Shown: positions 26,324 to 34,886 of the stretch, in pieces | Numbering within the stretch: the first letter of the stretch is position 1 | Layout of the letters: every line of letters begins with the position of its first letter | Source: Ralstonia sp. A12 | Lineage (GTDB): Bacteria > Pseudomonadota > Gammaproteobacteria > Burkholderiales > Burkholderiaceae | Assembly (NCBI RefSeq): GCF_000801955.1 | Contig: NZ_JSZO01000039.1 | Coordinates: forward strand, 1 to 50,105 | Reading direction: 5' to 3' | DNA: 50,105 bases | Made by a program: the position numbers and the translations under genes | Notes under the pieces: generated by a model | The model's database searches: none | The model's input: only the letters and a program-made list of their open reading frames with translations | Told to the model about the DNA's origin: nothing

Positions 26324-27361
26324 TCAGCGTTTGCGCACCTGCTCGACAAACTTGTTGGTATAGGTGCGCGAGAGATCGATGTGCTTGCCGCGTGCGTTGG
26401 CATTGCTGGCGGCGAGGACGCGCAGGACGGTGGGTGGGCCATCGTCCGGCATGCGTCCGTCGGCGCTGAACGTGGGTAGCGCGGTGGCAAGCGTTTTGAC
26501 GTAGAGCTCAGGGTGTTCGCCATGGAACTCGGTCGGCATGCGCGCGGCAATGTCCTCCGCGTTGCGCGCGTGCATGTAGCGCAGGGTCCGCACGAACGCC
26601 CGGGCCAGTTTGGCGGCAATGTCCGGATGGGCTTCGAGCCATTCGGTTTGCAGATACAGGCATGCAGCGGGATACGAGCCGCCCAGTGCCGCACGCGTGT
26701 TCTCCAGCGTGCGCAAGTCGAGCAGTACGCGGGCCTCGCCGTTGCGCACCAGGCGCGAGACGGTCGGGTCGGTGGTCATGCCGGCATCGATGCGGCCATT
26801 GCGCAGTGCGCTGATGAAGCTGCGCTCGGCGCCGACCGGCAGCATGGTGTAGTCACCCGCCGACAGCCCCTGCTGTGCCATCAGGTAGCGCGTGAGAAAG
26901 CTGGTGGACGACCCCAGCCCCGTCACCCCAAGTTTGTGGCCGCGCAGATCGCGCATGGCTTCTACCGTAGCGGGCAGCCGCGTGGAAACCACCTCCGCCT
27001 CGCCCGGCACCTGGCTGAACACGACGATGGCGCGCACTTCCTTGCCCTTAGCCTGCAGAGTGTGGTCGTAAAAGCCGACCACGCCCTGCGCGAAGCCGGT
27101 CAGCAGTTCGCTTTCGGCATCGACGCCGGCAGGCTGCGAGAGCAGTTCCACCTCGAGCCCCTCGTCGCGAAAATAGCCCAGGCGCTGCGCCAGCGTGGCG
27201 GGCAGGTAGATCATCTTGGCGGTGCCGCTGACCATGAGGGTCAGGCGCGTGGGGTCTTGCGCCAATGCATGCGAAGCCACGGCTGCCATGCAGGCAGCGA
27301 GCAACGGCGTAATCCAGCCACGGAGGCGCAAGTATGTGCCCCTGCAGGTAAGGTCACTCAT
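26324..27361 (-). CDS. ABC transporter substrate-binding protein (NMT1/ThiY-like)
   Basis: A 345-residue protein from ATG 27361 with a Sec signal peptide (WITPLLAACMAAVASHALAQ). The mature part has the two-lobed periplasmic-binding fold of the NMT1/THI5-like family: ARLTLM-type first strand (PTRLTLMVSGTAKMIYLPAT), LAQRLGYFRDEGLEVELLSQ, GHKLGVTGLGSSTSFLTRYL and RIDAGMTTDPTVSRLVRNGE. Such proteins capture sulfonates, nitrate-like or thiamine-precursor ligands for import. No permease or ATPase gene is adjacent, so it is an orphan receptor and its ligand cannot be named. The frame is open for 96 codons before the chosen start, but these have no protein-like features. Confidence 0.78.
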   Translation of the reverse strand: MSDLTCRGTYLRLRGWITPLLAACMAAVASHALAQDPTRLTLMVSGTAKMIYLPATLAQRLGYFRDEGLEVELLSQPAGVDAESELLTGFAQGVVGFYDHTLQAKGKEVRAIVVFSQVPGEAEVVSTRLPATVEAMRDLRGHKLGVTGLGSSTSFLTRYLMAQQGLSAGDYTMLPVGAERSFISALRNGRIDAGMTTDPTVSRLVRNGEARVLLDLRTLENTRAALGGSYPAACLYLQTEWLEAHPDIAAKLARAFVRTLRYMHARNAEDIAARMPTEFHGEHPELYVKTLATALPTFSADGRMPDDGPPTVLRVLAASNANARGKHIDLSRTYTNKFVEQVRKR

Positions 27362-27805
27362 TGAAGTGTCTCTCGGCTCCTGTTTTTCTATTCTCACTGC
27401 GAACGGAGACTTCATCACGCGGCCATTCGCCGCAGATGGTCGATCATGGGCCGATGTTCGTGGGAAGCGATTTTCGCACGGCAGGACCGTGGTTGCGCCC
27501 TTGCCGATAACCCCGGAAGGAATATGCCGTTTGCGGAACCTTACATTGCCTGCTTCGGGATAATTGGTGGCGGATCGCTTGCGATAATGGGGATCGCAGG
27601 CTGTCGTTAGGGCTTGGCTTGCGTTGTGCTCTCTCTCAAGAAAAAGCAACCAAGTCGGCGGTGCTGTCGGTAAGCATCGACACGGCCATCGCTGCGTTCA
27701 AGCTGGCGTGTGCCCCGCAACGCGGGCTCCACAGCCAAGCAATCGCATCAAATATTGCATTGCCCGAACGATCGCCCCGTCTCGCGCTCAGAATCTCGCG
27801 CAGAA
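27362..27805. other. Intergenic region
   Basis: About 440 bases between the binding-protein gene and a small zinc-ribbon gene. Overlapping short frames occur on both strands, but none has a ribosome-binding site or a recognisable protein pattern. I see no repeat or RNA gene. Confidence 0.35.
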
Positions 27806-28015
27806 CTATCGCACCGTGTATGTCCTGAACCAGCGCGCCTCGCCCAGGTAAACCCGTCCAGATTCGATCGCCAGATTGCCGCATTGGCACGAGGCTTGTT
27901 TTGCTGTAATCGACGGCAGCCTCACACCGCAGGCCAGGCAATAGTAGTAGATCCCCATTCCCGCCGGGAACCATTTTGATCGCGCGTCCGCGAGCCCGTG
28001 CTTCATTGCATCCAT
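27806..28015 (-). CDS. Small protein with a possible zinc ribbon
   Basis: A 69-residue protein from ATG 28015 (DAMKHGLADARSKWFPAGMG). It contains YYYCLACGVRLPS and, 20 or so residues later, ASCQCGNLAIESGRVYLGEA: two Cys pairs (CLAC and CQC) that could bind one zinc. It lies 65 bases after the binding-protein gene on the same strand and may be co-transcribed with it. The family is unknown to me, but the composition and Cys spacing support a genuine gene. Confidence 0.5.
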   Translation of the reverse strand: MDAMKHGLADARSKWFPAGMGIYYYCLACGVRLPSITAKQASCQCGNLAIESGRVYLGEARWFRTYTVR

Positions 28016-28080
28016 ATCGTTCCTCCGCATCGCACGAAAAGCCCGCTTTGCGTCAACCGGTTCGCAGACGGTGATGCCCC

Positions 28081-28971
28081 TCAGTTACCTGCGTTGTCTG
28101 TCGGAAAGCGGAACGAGTCTCGCAGCAGCAAGCTCATCGGAATACCGAGATTGACGTTGTTCGGCGGAATCGGCTGTTGGAACCACTTCTTGTACAGCCG
28201 CTCCGCTTCACCATCGAGGATGGTCTTCGTCATCGCCTCGTCAACCAGCTTCTTGAATGTCGGATCATTCTTGCCAAGCATGATGGCGTAGGGGACCACC
28301 TGCTGGCTCTTGCCGACGATCATGAAGTCCGCCGGATTCTTCGCATTGGCCCTCAGACCTGCAAGCAGCACATCATCCATCGCGAACGCCTGCGCCTTAC
28401 CGGACGCCACCATCGCAAATGCCTCGCTATGGTCGCTCGCTTCCACAACGGTGATGTTCAGGCGCCCCGCGTCGCTGAGCTGGCGCACCAGGTCACCATT
28501 CACGCTTCCTTGCGTCGATACAACGGTCTTGCCCCGCAGATCCTCCAACTCCTGGATGCCGGACGTCGCCTTCACCAGCATGCGGCCCTTGGCAAGGTAG
28601 TGCGGAATGGTAAAGGCGACTTTCTCGCGGCGCTCGCGCGCATTGTTGGTCGACGCGCACTCAAGGTCCGTCTTCCCGCTCATGATGGCGTTCATCCGCG
28701 TCGCCGGGGTGACCTGCACGTACTGGACCTGCAGGTCGGGCCGTTTGAGTTGCACACGAATGGCATCCACCAGTCGCATGCAGAGATCCATTGAATAGCC
28801 GACGGGCTTGCCGTTGGCATCCAGATACGAAAACGGCACCGAACTCGCACGATGTGCGAGACGAATCGTGCCGGTCTCGCGTATGCGATCCAGGGTCGGG
28901 CTGGCGGCGATTGCGTTGAGCGCGGTAAATGCAATGGCTGCTGTCAGCAACCTGCGAACAGAGGACAGCAT
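28081..28971 (-). CDS. ABC transporter amino-acid-binding protein (family 3, GltI-like)
   Basis: A 296-residue protein from ATG 28971 (a GTG at 28983 is possible). The signal peptide is LSSVRRLLTAAIAFTALNAI ending in AIAAS. The mature protein shows the SBP_bac_3 pattern: LDRIRETGTIRLAHRASSVP, FSYLDANGKPVGYSMDLCMR, VTPATRMNAIMSGKTDLECA, LRGKTVVSTQGSVNGDLVRQ and AFAMDDVLLAGLRANAKNPA. These match glutamate/aspartate-type receptors. The permease and ATPase genes are not next to it. A truncated, frameshifted paralog lies at 44298-44880. Confidence 0.83.
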   Translation of the reverse strand: MLSSVRRLLTAAIAFTALNAIAASPTLDRIRETGTIRLAHRASSVPFSYLDANGKPVGYSMDLCMRLVDAIRVQLKRPDLQVQYVQVTPATRMNAIMSGKTDLECASTNNARERREKVAFTIPHYLAKGRMLVKATSGIQELEDLRGKTVVSTQGSVNGDLVRQLSDAGRLNITVVEASDHSEAFAMVASGKAQAFAMDDVLLAGLRANAKNPADFMIVGKSQQVVPYAIMLGKNDPTFKKLVDEAMTKTILDGEAERLYKKWFQQPIPPNNVNLGIPMSLLLRDSFRFPTDNAGN

Positions 28972-28983
28972 GATGAAACTCAC

Positions 28984-29687
28984 CCGGTAATTTTTTTCTT
29001 TTTCAACAACAGAAGCCGACTGAAGAAGCCGAAGGCCTTCACCCGGCGGAACACATTGCGCTAAACACTAACGGCGAGTCCGTATCCTGCGGACTTGCGC
29101 ACGCGACGGCCGGCTTCCAAACTGCCTCTGAATCCGTGTTGGATCGATCAGTTGCCCGACCCTCAGGCTGCTCTCCATCACCAGATAGACGCCTACCCAC
29201 AGCATGGCGAGGGTGGGCAGCTTCTGAATGGATTGGCCCAGCGCCGCGCCCTTTGCGGTTTGCACGCCCGTCTGACACCGGACGGCTTGGACTCGGCCTG
29301 TCGCTTGTCTGTCCGGGCCGATACATTTCCGCTTGTAGGCGCCATCGGCTCTCACTCCCCGTACTTTCTTTTGTTTTGCTTGCGGGCCGTAAGCTAGCAG
29401 AACTGCCCGCCAATGAATCTCATTATTTATCAAATAAACAATTCTTAAGGCGGAAGGGCCGCCAAAGATTGCCGCGAACCAGATTGGCCGATTAAGGGGC
29501 ACGTGCACGCATTGAGACGCAGGTCTCGAGGATTTGCAAAGCCCACGGATAACCGCTGAGGCTGAGCATCGCAAGCACAACCCCTTGGGCTGGCACGCGA
29601 TTTACACTATCCTTGCGGCGAACAGCGCGTTCGTACACACGGTACGCTGATGCTGGGTGGTCCACTCACCTAGCACCAATTTCTCCT
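28984..29687. other. Intergenic region, possibly holding a decayed gene
   Basis: About 700 bases. On the minus strand a 170-residue frame (29068-29580) includes a hydrophobic LPTLAMLWVGVYLVMESSLR and a basic tail, which might be the end of a lost membrane protein, but the rest of the frame does not look like protein. The bases 29395-29450 are AT-rich (TTATTTATCAAATAAACAATTC) and may carry a promoter for a leftward transcript. Confidence 0.3.
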
Positions 29688-30098
29688 ATGGCGACCAAAG
29701 CTAAGATCGCAGTAAAGAAGGCGACCCCGAAGAAAGCCGTACCGGCAAAGAAGCCCGCCGCCGGTGCAGTGTCCGTCAAACCTCTGAAGGACACCTTCAC
29801 CAAATCCAGCCTCGTGAGCCATCTGGCCGAACAGGCCCAGGTCGACGCCAAAGCGGTCAAAGCGGTGCTGCTCCATCTGGAGAACACCATCGTCAGTGCG
29901 CTACACAAGAAAGGCGCCGGCGAATTCACGCTGCCAGGTCTCTTCAAGGTGGTGTCGGTGAAAGTTCCGGCCACCAAGCGACGTTTCGGCAAGAACCCGT
30001 TCACCGGGTTGGAGCAGTGGTTCGAGGCGAAACCGGCAACCGTGCGCGTGAAAGTTCGAGCGCTGAAGAAAGTCAAGGACGCCGCTCTGAACGGGTAA
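29688..30098 (+). CDS. HU/IHF-family DNA-binding protein with Lys/Ala-rich N-terminal extension
   Basis: A 136-residue protein from ATG 29688 (ATKAKIAVKKATPKKAVPAK). Residues 1-32 are Lys/Ala/Pro repeats like eukaryotic histone H1 or AlgP tails. The rest (about 33-130) is a bacterial HU/IHF fold: FTKSSLVSHLAEQAQVDAKA, KKGAGEFTLPGLFKVVSVKV, then the DNA-wrapping arm KRRFGKNPFTGLEQWFEAKP and VRVKVRALKKVKDA. It bends and compacts DNA and may act as a nucleoid or silencing protein. An H-NS-like gene lies 1.6 kb downstream. A hairpin with a T-run follows the stop. Confidence 0.88.
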   Translation: MATKAKIAVKKATPKKAVPAKKPAAGAVSVKPLKDTFTKSSLVSHLAEQAQVDAKAVKAVLLHLENTIVSALHKKGAGEFTLPGLFKVVSVKVPATKRRFGKNPFTGLEQWFEAKPATVRVKVRALKKVKDAALNG

Positions 30099-30109
30099 CC
30101 CACCACAAA

Positions 30110-30137
30110 GGAAGGGGGCCATCGCTCCCATTTTTTT
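30110..30137 (+). terminator. Terminator after the HU-like gene
   Basis: GGGGG, a short loop, CTCCC, then seven T residues (30131-30137). The stem is short (5 bp with one G-T pair) but the T-run is clear. It ends directly before the next predicted ATG. Confidence 0.55.
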
Positions 30138-30473
30138 ATGCTGAATCACGAAAAAGATGGCGCCGCCGAGCCACAGGACAGTGCACTGCCTAGCCTGACC
30201 GAACTTGCTACTGCCTTCGATTCCGCAGCCATACTGCTGACGCCAGCCGAAGCACATGCGATCTCGCAGGAACTACGCGCAGTTGTTCGCACACTGCAGC
30301 GAAGCGATCATTCTGGATCATCGCGTCGAACTGCCTCGGCGCAGGCACTCACGGCATCTGCACAAGGCAATCTGCTTTGTGAGCAGGATGCTCATGGGTT
30401 CTTGTCCGCTTCGCACCCCACCGATCCAACGCCGCCGCTATTTGTCCCACCGGACATCGACATCGTGCAATAG
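30138..30473 (+). CDS. Hypothetical protein
   Basis: A 111-residue frame beginning LNHEKDGAAEPQDSALPSLT, with a helical TELATAFDSAAILLTPAEAH and AISQELRAVVRTLQRSDH segment, then a Ser/Ala- and Pro-rich tail. The start follows a T-run with no visible ribosome-binding site, so either the true start is further in or a leaderless transcript begins here. The distribution of charged residues resembles the similar-sized gene at 31207-31518, perhaps a distant duplicate. Confidence 0.35.
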   Translation: MLNHEKDGAAEPQDSALPSLTELATAFDSAAILLTPAEAHAISQELRAVVRTLQRSDHSGSSRRTASAQALTASAQGNLLCEQDAHGFLSASHPTDPTPPLFVPPDIDIVQ

Positions 30474-30812
30474 GTGTCCGCTGAGGATGTAGTCACCCAA
30501 GGCCTGAGCTTTGGCCTCCAGCTTCTCCAGCTCGCCGGTCGGCAAGGCATTCAGGTCGAAATAGCAGTAAAGGTTGTGCTGACGGAACGTGGTTTTTGCC
30601 CGCGTGAGTCCGGCCACCAGCGCGGCCAGTGATTGAACGGCGATATTTTCCTGGCTGCGAAATTCCACTCGAATCCCAGCCTTCTAGCCCATGCGGCCCA
30701 ACTCCACGGCATCCTGCCAGCCGGTTTCGTAGTCCAATTCGATAACTGCGACTCCATCCACCTTCAGCAGCCGCAACGCTTCCTCTCGCGTACCAGCACG
30801 CGCTGTTGCCAT
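30438..30812 (-). pseudogene. Hypothetical gene interrupted by one amber codon
   Basis: From ATG 30812 the minus strand reads ATARAGTREEALRLLKVDGV and AVIELDYETGWQDAVELGRM, then TAG at 30684. It continues in the same frame KAGIRVEFRSQENIAVQSLA, ALVAGLTRAKTTFRQHNLYC and ALGDYILSGHLLHDVDVRWD to 30438. A single base change separates it from a full 124-residue protein. The family is unrecognised. A partial copy of its first 25 codons lies at 31540-31625. Confidence 0.55.
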
Positions 30813-31206
30813 CCCTTCCCCTACCCTTATTCGTGAGCGCGCACCAACCGCGTACTGCACCCGCCCTATTGTAGCCAGCCGGAATCGGTCGCTCCCTTGC
30901 GACTGTCGAGCCTTGTGCGGCATCAGCAAAGCGTCCCACCGGCAAGGCGCAATCACCGTGACAAATGTTCATCTTTTCTCAAGTGAAATTTTTTTACTAC
31001 AGATTATCAATCGGTAGCCGATTGCCTGAGAGCGGCCTCGCAGAGGGCAGCCGCCCAGACTGGCATCAATGCGCCCCAACACATGCGCTGTTCGAAATCA
31101 GCACAATAAGAATCGAAACGGGAAACTTCACTGCGACCACTCATTTGCACTGCGGGCCGCCCCCATCAGTTTCTTGCTTCCCGATTCTTCTCCCCGAAAA
31201 AGTCCC

Positions 31207-31518
31207 ATGACGACAAACAAGCACAACTCCGGCACAGAAAACGTAGAGGCTTACAAGCAAGTCATCGCGTCCAACGCCGAAGCGATATCCCGCTTTGGTG
31301 GGCGCCTTGCCGTTCTATACAAGTTCACAACTGCAGTCCTGCCACAGTTGGATTCCACTCAGCGAATCGAGGTGGCGCGGCGCCTACGGGCGGGTGTCGA
31401 TGATGTAATGTCCCTCACTGACGATATTGCCCTTCCCGGCGAGTATCACGACGCTCTACTGGCGCAAACCAATATCCTGCTGACGGCGCTCGAAACACAG
31501 AGCGCGAACCCACAATAA
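31207..31518 (+). CDS. Hypothetical helical protein
   Basis: A 103-residue protein from ATG 31207 (TTNKHNSGTENVEAYKQVIA). It is mostly helical: SNAEAISRFGGRLAVLYKFT, TAVLPQLDSTQRIEVARRLR and EYHDALLAQTNILLTALETQ. It has no Cys or Trp and a clean end. CCCCGAAAAAG upstream gives a weak ribosome-binding site. No family or partner is evident, though it sits between fragments of the same small gene. Confidence 0.5.
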   Translation: MTTNKHNSGTENVEAYKQVIASNAEAISRFGGRLAVLYKFTTAVLPQLDSTQRIEVARRLRAGVDDVMSLTDDIALPGEYHDALLAQTNILLTALETQSANPQ

Positions 31519-31539
31519 GAGTTATCTCCGCTTCGCAAG

Positions 31540-31625
31540 CCGGTACCACACCTGCGATGCCATCCGTCTTCAGCAGTCGCAACGTTTCCTCTCGTGTACT
31601 CGCACGCGCCGTTGCTTCCCTTCCC
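31540..31625 (-). repeat. Partial copy of the N-terminus of the gene at 30438-30812
   Basis: The minus strand encodes ATARASTREETLRLLKTDGIA, matching ATARAGTREEALRLLKVDGVA of the gene starting at 30812, after which the similarity stops. This indicates an ancient tandem duplication followed by decay of the second copy. Confidence 0.65.
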
Positions 31626-31656
31626 GATTCTTAACAACTCCCAGAGCATCTCTCCG

Positions 31657-31944
31657 TCATGCTCCAACTCGGAAGTGCTCCGGGCTCTGGCCAGCATTGA
31701 CGGCACGCCGTAGCCAATCCGGCATCTCGCCCTCTCCATCCCACGTTTGCCCATCAGCACTTCGGTATCGTGCCTTCGACGAAGCCCGACGACGCGCAGG
31801 AAAACATCCTGCCGCCGCCAGATCAGCATACATCAAGCCGTAGCGCGCAATCTGCGTACGGACCCAAGCGATAGCCTCGGCCCGTCGCCGCAACATCGCG
31901 GTGGGGCTGGACTCCATTACAGATAGATCGGCACGATTCGGCAT
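31657..31944 (-). CDS. H-NS-family nucleoid protein (short, C-terminal-domain type)
   Basis: A 95-residue protein; the ATG at 31944 (PNRADLSVMESSPTAMLRRR) is preferred, with an internal Met nine codons on as the alternative. The helical part AEAIAWVRTQIARYGLMYAD and LAAAGCF is followed by the H-NS DNA-binding core ARYRSADGQTWDGEGEMPDW, then LRRAVNAGQSPEHFRV. In the family the loop normally reads TW-x-GRGR-x-P-x-WL; here it is TWDGEGEMPDW, the acidic variant often seen in Ralstonia accessory regions. It would bind AT-rich, transferred DNA and silence it. It lies beside such a region (32.4-32.6 kb). Confidence 0.8.
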   Translation of the reverse strand: MPNRADLSVMESSPTAMLRRRAEAIAWVRTQIARYGLMYADLAAAGCFPARRRASSKARYRSADGQTWDGEGEMPDWLRRAVNAGQSPEHFRVGA

Positions 31945-32619
31945 GTTGCAGAGCGCTTGGTACGAAGGAGAGGTGCATACGGTCCGTGCGTCAATGGATG
32001 TCCCAATGTTGCGCACATACGCCATTTTGCGCCAGACCATACCACCCTCGCCGCAGTTGATCATCCAGCATACGTGCACTGCGGGATGGCTACTGTCCGC
32101 TGGCCACCATTGGTGTAATGATTGATATCGAATGCCGCTTGATCGCTGGCCGGGGGGCAGCCCCAACCATCAAAGCGCTAACGCCCAGGGCCGTCGGCGC
32201 GTGGCCGCGTCTGGCACTGCACTTCCGCCGCTAACAACCAACGATGGTGATTGCTGACGCAGGCCATCGACTGCGGCTCCAAGTTCTCTGCCTGCCCTTT
32301 CCTGCCTGAAATCTTCTGCTCCGTGCGCGGGCGGATTCAACGCGCGGCTATGGCGATCGCCCGGTCAGTTAGCCCAGGCATGCGGGGCACGCTGGCTGAT
32401 CCGGAAGTAACTACTGAAGTAACGAAATTTCAATAGCGATAAGGATGTCGCATTATTAGTCTGCTGATGAAAACTAAATTTACAAACGAAAAATGGAGTG
32501 GGAATTTAATGAAGATTTTTTCATAAATCCAATGGATTAGATCATTTTGTCGCCGCCTCACGAAATCTTGTGGAGTGGCGTGATGACGTGTGCCCTTATT
32601 TCAATATCGGAGACTTATC
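31945..32619. other. Intergenic region with an AT-rich promoter-like segment
   Basis: No gene is supported between the H-NS-like gene and the next. The last 200 bases (about 32410-32600) are strongly AT-rich (GATGAAAACTAAATTTACAAACG, AATTTAATGAAGATTTTTTC), unlike the surroundings, and probably contain the promoter of the gene at 32620. An AT-rich block like this is also a natural H-NS binding region. Confidence 0.4.
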
Positions 32620-33516
32620 ATGAGCAACAATATCTCGCAACTCAATGATTTCGTTACCTGGCTTGATCGGCACGAGAACATCAGCCCCTCGGCGGAGAGT
32701 CAGCGCACGCTGTCTCTCCTAGCGACGCCATCCGCTGCAGGCAGCCCTAGCGTGTCCGGACAAAATTCCATCCCTTCGGGAAACGGTGCTCCGGAAGCAT
32801 CGAAACAGGGCAATGCGCTGGATGAAGCTGTCCGCAAGGGAGACAAACAGACGATAGTGGACCTGCTCACCCAATCGACCGCCAATGCGGTATCGAGCAT
32901 CTTGGGCTTGTCACAAACGCGTTCGGGGTGGAACCCTCTTGACCCGACCGAAAAAGAGAATGCCCAAGGCTTCCAGCGGTTCGTCGAGCAAATCTTGAAA
33001 GTGCCGTATTTCAACACGACCCAGGCGGAGACGAAGACCGTCCATTACCAAGAGTCGAACTACAATTCGCTCATTGATAAGGTGGTCGATCTGTACGATG
33101 GCGTGACCCAGCAAGATAAGGAAAAAATCAAGCGGAGCATTGTCAACCTGGCCAAGGCATGCACCAGCCGCGTGAACCAAAAGAATACGCAGACGCTGTT
33201 TGTGCAGAACACGATGCACGCGCCGGGCAACAGTCGCAACATTGTTGTTCAACTCGCCCAGACCTTCATGATGATGGAGCTTGATCACCGAACCGGCAAG
33301 GGCGCGCCGCAGGATCAGTTCAAGACCGAAATCTCGGTTCGGGTTCTGGAACTGACATTCCAAGGCGACATCTGGGACCGTAGCGCTGCGGAAAAGCTTG
33401 CCGCCAAATTCGTACAGAGCTGGGATGACTGGCTGAATGACTCGACGACCCCGCCGTCGCCTCAACAGCGGAAGATCGCATTCTGCTTCAGCCCGCGAGA
33501 GATCGCCTCAGTCTGA
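32620..33516 (+). CDS. Unknown protein, probably horizontally acquired
   Basis: A 298-residue protein from ATG 32620, preceded by ATCGGAGACTT (GGAG). It has no signal peptide. The N-terminus (SNNISQLNDFVTWLDRHENI, then a Ser/Pro-rich linker to about 65) is followed by a helical globular domain: LDEAVRKGDKQTIVDLLTQS, NAQGFQRFVEQILKVPYFNT, YNSLIDKVVDLYDGVTQQDK, IVNLAKACTSRVNQKNTQTL and a closing VRVLELTFQGDIWDRSAAEK. I do not recognise the family. The gene is visibly less GC-rich than the neighbouring genes, follows an AT-rich leader and ends in a good terminator, so it looks like a self-contained acquired unit. The Ser-rich N-terminus would suit a secreted effector, but no hrpII box is present. 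Confidence 0.6.
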   Translation: MSNNISQLNDFVTWLDRHENISPSAESQRTLSLLATPSAAGSPSVSGQNSIPSGNGAPEASKQGNALDEAVRKGDKQTIVDLLTQSTANAVSSILGLSQTRSGWNPLDPTEKENAQGFQRFVEQILKVPYFNTTQAETKTVHYQESNYNSLIDKVVDLYDGVTQQDKEKIKRSIVNLAKACTSRVNQKNTQTLFVQNTMHAPGNSRNIVVQLAQTFMMMELDHRTGKGAPQDQFKTEISVRVLELTFQGDIWDRSAAEKLAAKFVQSWDDWLNDSTTPPSPQQRKIAFCFSPREIASV

Positions 33517-33545
33517 TTCGGTCGCTTTTTGTCTTTCCGTAGTAG

Positions 33546-33576
33546 GCCGGCTGTGTATCTGCATAGCCGGCTGCTT
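33546..33576 (+). terminator. Terminator after the unknown gene
   Basis: GCCGGCT (33546-33552) and AGCCGGC (33565-33571) form a 7-bp stem followed by TGCTTT. It is placed 30 bases after the stop codon. Confidence 0.6.
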
Positions 33577-33729
33577 TACTGTCTATGGTGACCATCAGCC
33601 CGCGAAAATTCCTCGTTGTGGCCTCGCCAGTTGAGGCGCGGCAACTTCAAGGTCCAGAAACGTCGTGGGAAGCGCATCGCCAAACAGTCATGGATGGCAC
33701 AACTTGCCGGCCCACACTCACCGACTTGC

Positions 33730-33993
33730 TCATCTCTCCGGAGGATCTTCAAAGAAGCCGCAGAGCCCCAAGTAGGCACGCAACTTTCCAGGCGTTTCGG
33801 CAAGTGCGTGATAAATGCTGGTCTCCCAGATTTCCCCGACTCGATAGCCGTATTCATTTTCAAAGACAACGGCAACCTTGCTGTCTCGGTCTGCGAGCTG
33901 CGCCTTGAGGATTTCCCACGCGACTTCCAGGGATTCACCGTCCTCGAACTCACTTACGTGCTCACCTACGGCAATACGCACAATGTTTGCCAT
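33730..33993 (-). CDS. Hypothetical small protein
   Basis: An 87-residue protein from ATG 33993 (ANIVRIAVGEHVSEFEDGES). Later segments LEVAWEILKAQLADRDSKVA, VVFENEYGYRVGEIWETSIY and LRAYLGLCGFFEDPPER give a compact alpha/beta protein, acidic overall. A longer frame on the opposite strand covers the same bases but lacks protein character. It stands alone, and no function can be assigned. Confidence 0.5.
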   Translation of the reverse strand: MANIVRIAVGEHVSEFEDGESLEVAWEILKAQLADRDSKVAVVFENEYGYRVGEIWETSIYHALAETPGKLRAYLGLCGFFEDPPER

Positions 33994-34332
33994 TACTGTT
34001 CCTACGTGGACGACTCGGCCGAGATGATACAGGCTTGGTTTCCTTGCTATCGCAGCGCGTGAGAGTGCCTCTGGGTGACAGTCGCGCGCAGCAGGGCTGA
34101 CGAATTCGCCACCAGCGCTGCATCGAGCATAGTTACTGCCCCAATCATGGCGGCTTTGTTTGCTGACGCTCCATTGTGATCGACCGTGGGCACCATGCCC
34201 GCACGCCCAATTGAGTCATACATCCAGAGATAGGACGGAGATGGTTCTGTGACCCCGGAAGTATCCGAGACGCGCGCCGTCAGGCGACTGGCCTGCTTCG
34301 TGTCGGCGCATACGCTCGTCGCCAGCCCTTCG

Positions 34333-34548
34333 ATGGAACCACTGAATGAAGTTGAGGCGGCTGAACTAGCCCGCGCGTACTATGAAGCGTGGAACGCGTG
34401 GGGAAAGCCAGTGGACACGCACCACAAAGGGCTAGCAAAACTGCTGTACGGCGATCGACCCGCTCATCCAGGGCTCCTTGCCCAAGCGCTCAAAGCTTCG
34501 CTGGAAACGTACGCGCCTGGCTGGCGCCTCTACATCACCGGCGGATAA
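34333..34548 (+). CDS. Hypothetical small protein
   Basis: A 71-residue protein from ATG 34333 (EPLNEVEAAELARAYYEAWN); the frame is open back to 34249, so a longer form is possible. Middle and end: KPVDTHHKGLAKLLYGDRPA, HPGLLAQALKASLETYAPGW. Helical, possibly a small regulatory or partner protein. It ends about 340 bases before the three-gene module, in the same direction; any link is unproven. Confidence 0.4.
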   Translation: MEPLNEVEAAELARAYYEAWNAWGKPVDTHHKGLAKLLYGDRPAHPGLLAQALKASLETYAPGWRLYITGG

Positions 34549-34886
34549 AGGCTAGCCCAGAACACTACGCATCAATCCGGCAATCCGCTGCGGCTGGGCT
34601 TGGCCGTCCGCAAGCCGCTCCCCTTCATGGGCTGACTGCTTTGCCAGTCGATCAGCACAACTCGGACCAGTGGATCAGTATCATTGCCGCCCGCTCTGCA
34701 CAACTCTTGTGGCACACACAAGCTCTGACCGCATGTCGCTCTACGTCAGCGCGTCAATACGCCACGTCCAGGAATGTGGGCTCCTGCGGGTTGCACTGGA
34801 GTTACGCTGCAACTGCGTGCGACATACACGTAGGTCTTACAAACCAGTGCTATATTCCCTGTTCCCCTCTCATTTGGACATTCCGA
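34549..34886 (+). promoter_or_regulatory. Upstream region of the three-gene module, with an extended -10 promoter
   Basis: The region has no supported gene. At 34848-34856 TGCTATATT matches an extended -10 (TG-n-TATATT), about 30 bases before the first ATG of the module at 34887. No clear -35 hexamer is seen, as is usual for extended -10 promoters. There is no obvious operator. Confidence 0.45.

Noticed and set aside
29068-29580. 170-residue minus-strand frame before the HU-like gene
   Set aside because: Only one hydrophobic stretch looks protein-like; the rest is unstructured and has no start signal. It may be a decayed membrane gene, but that cannot be supported.
33616-34062. 148-residue plus-strand frame
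   Set aside because: It covers the minus-strand gene 33730-33993, which has the better amino-acid pattern and start.
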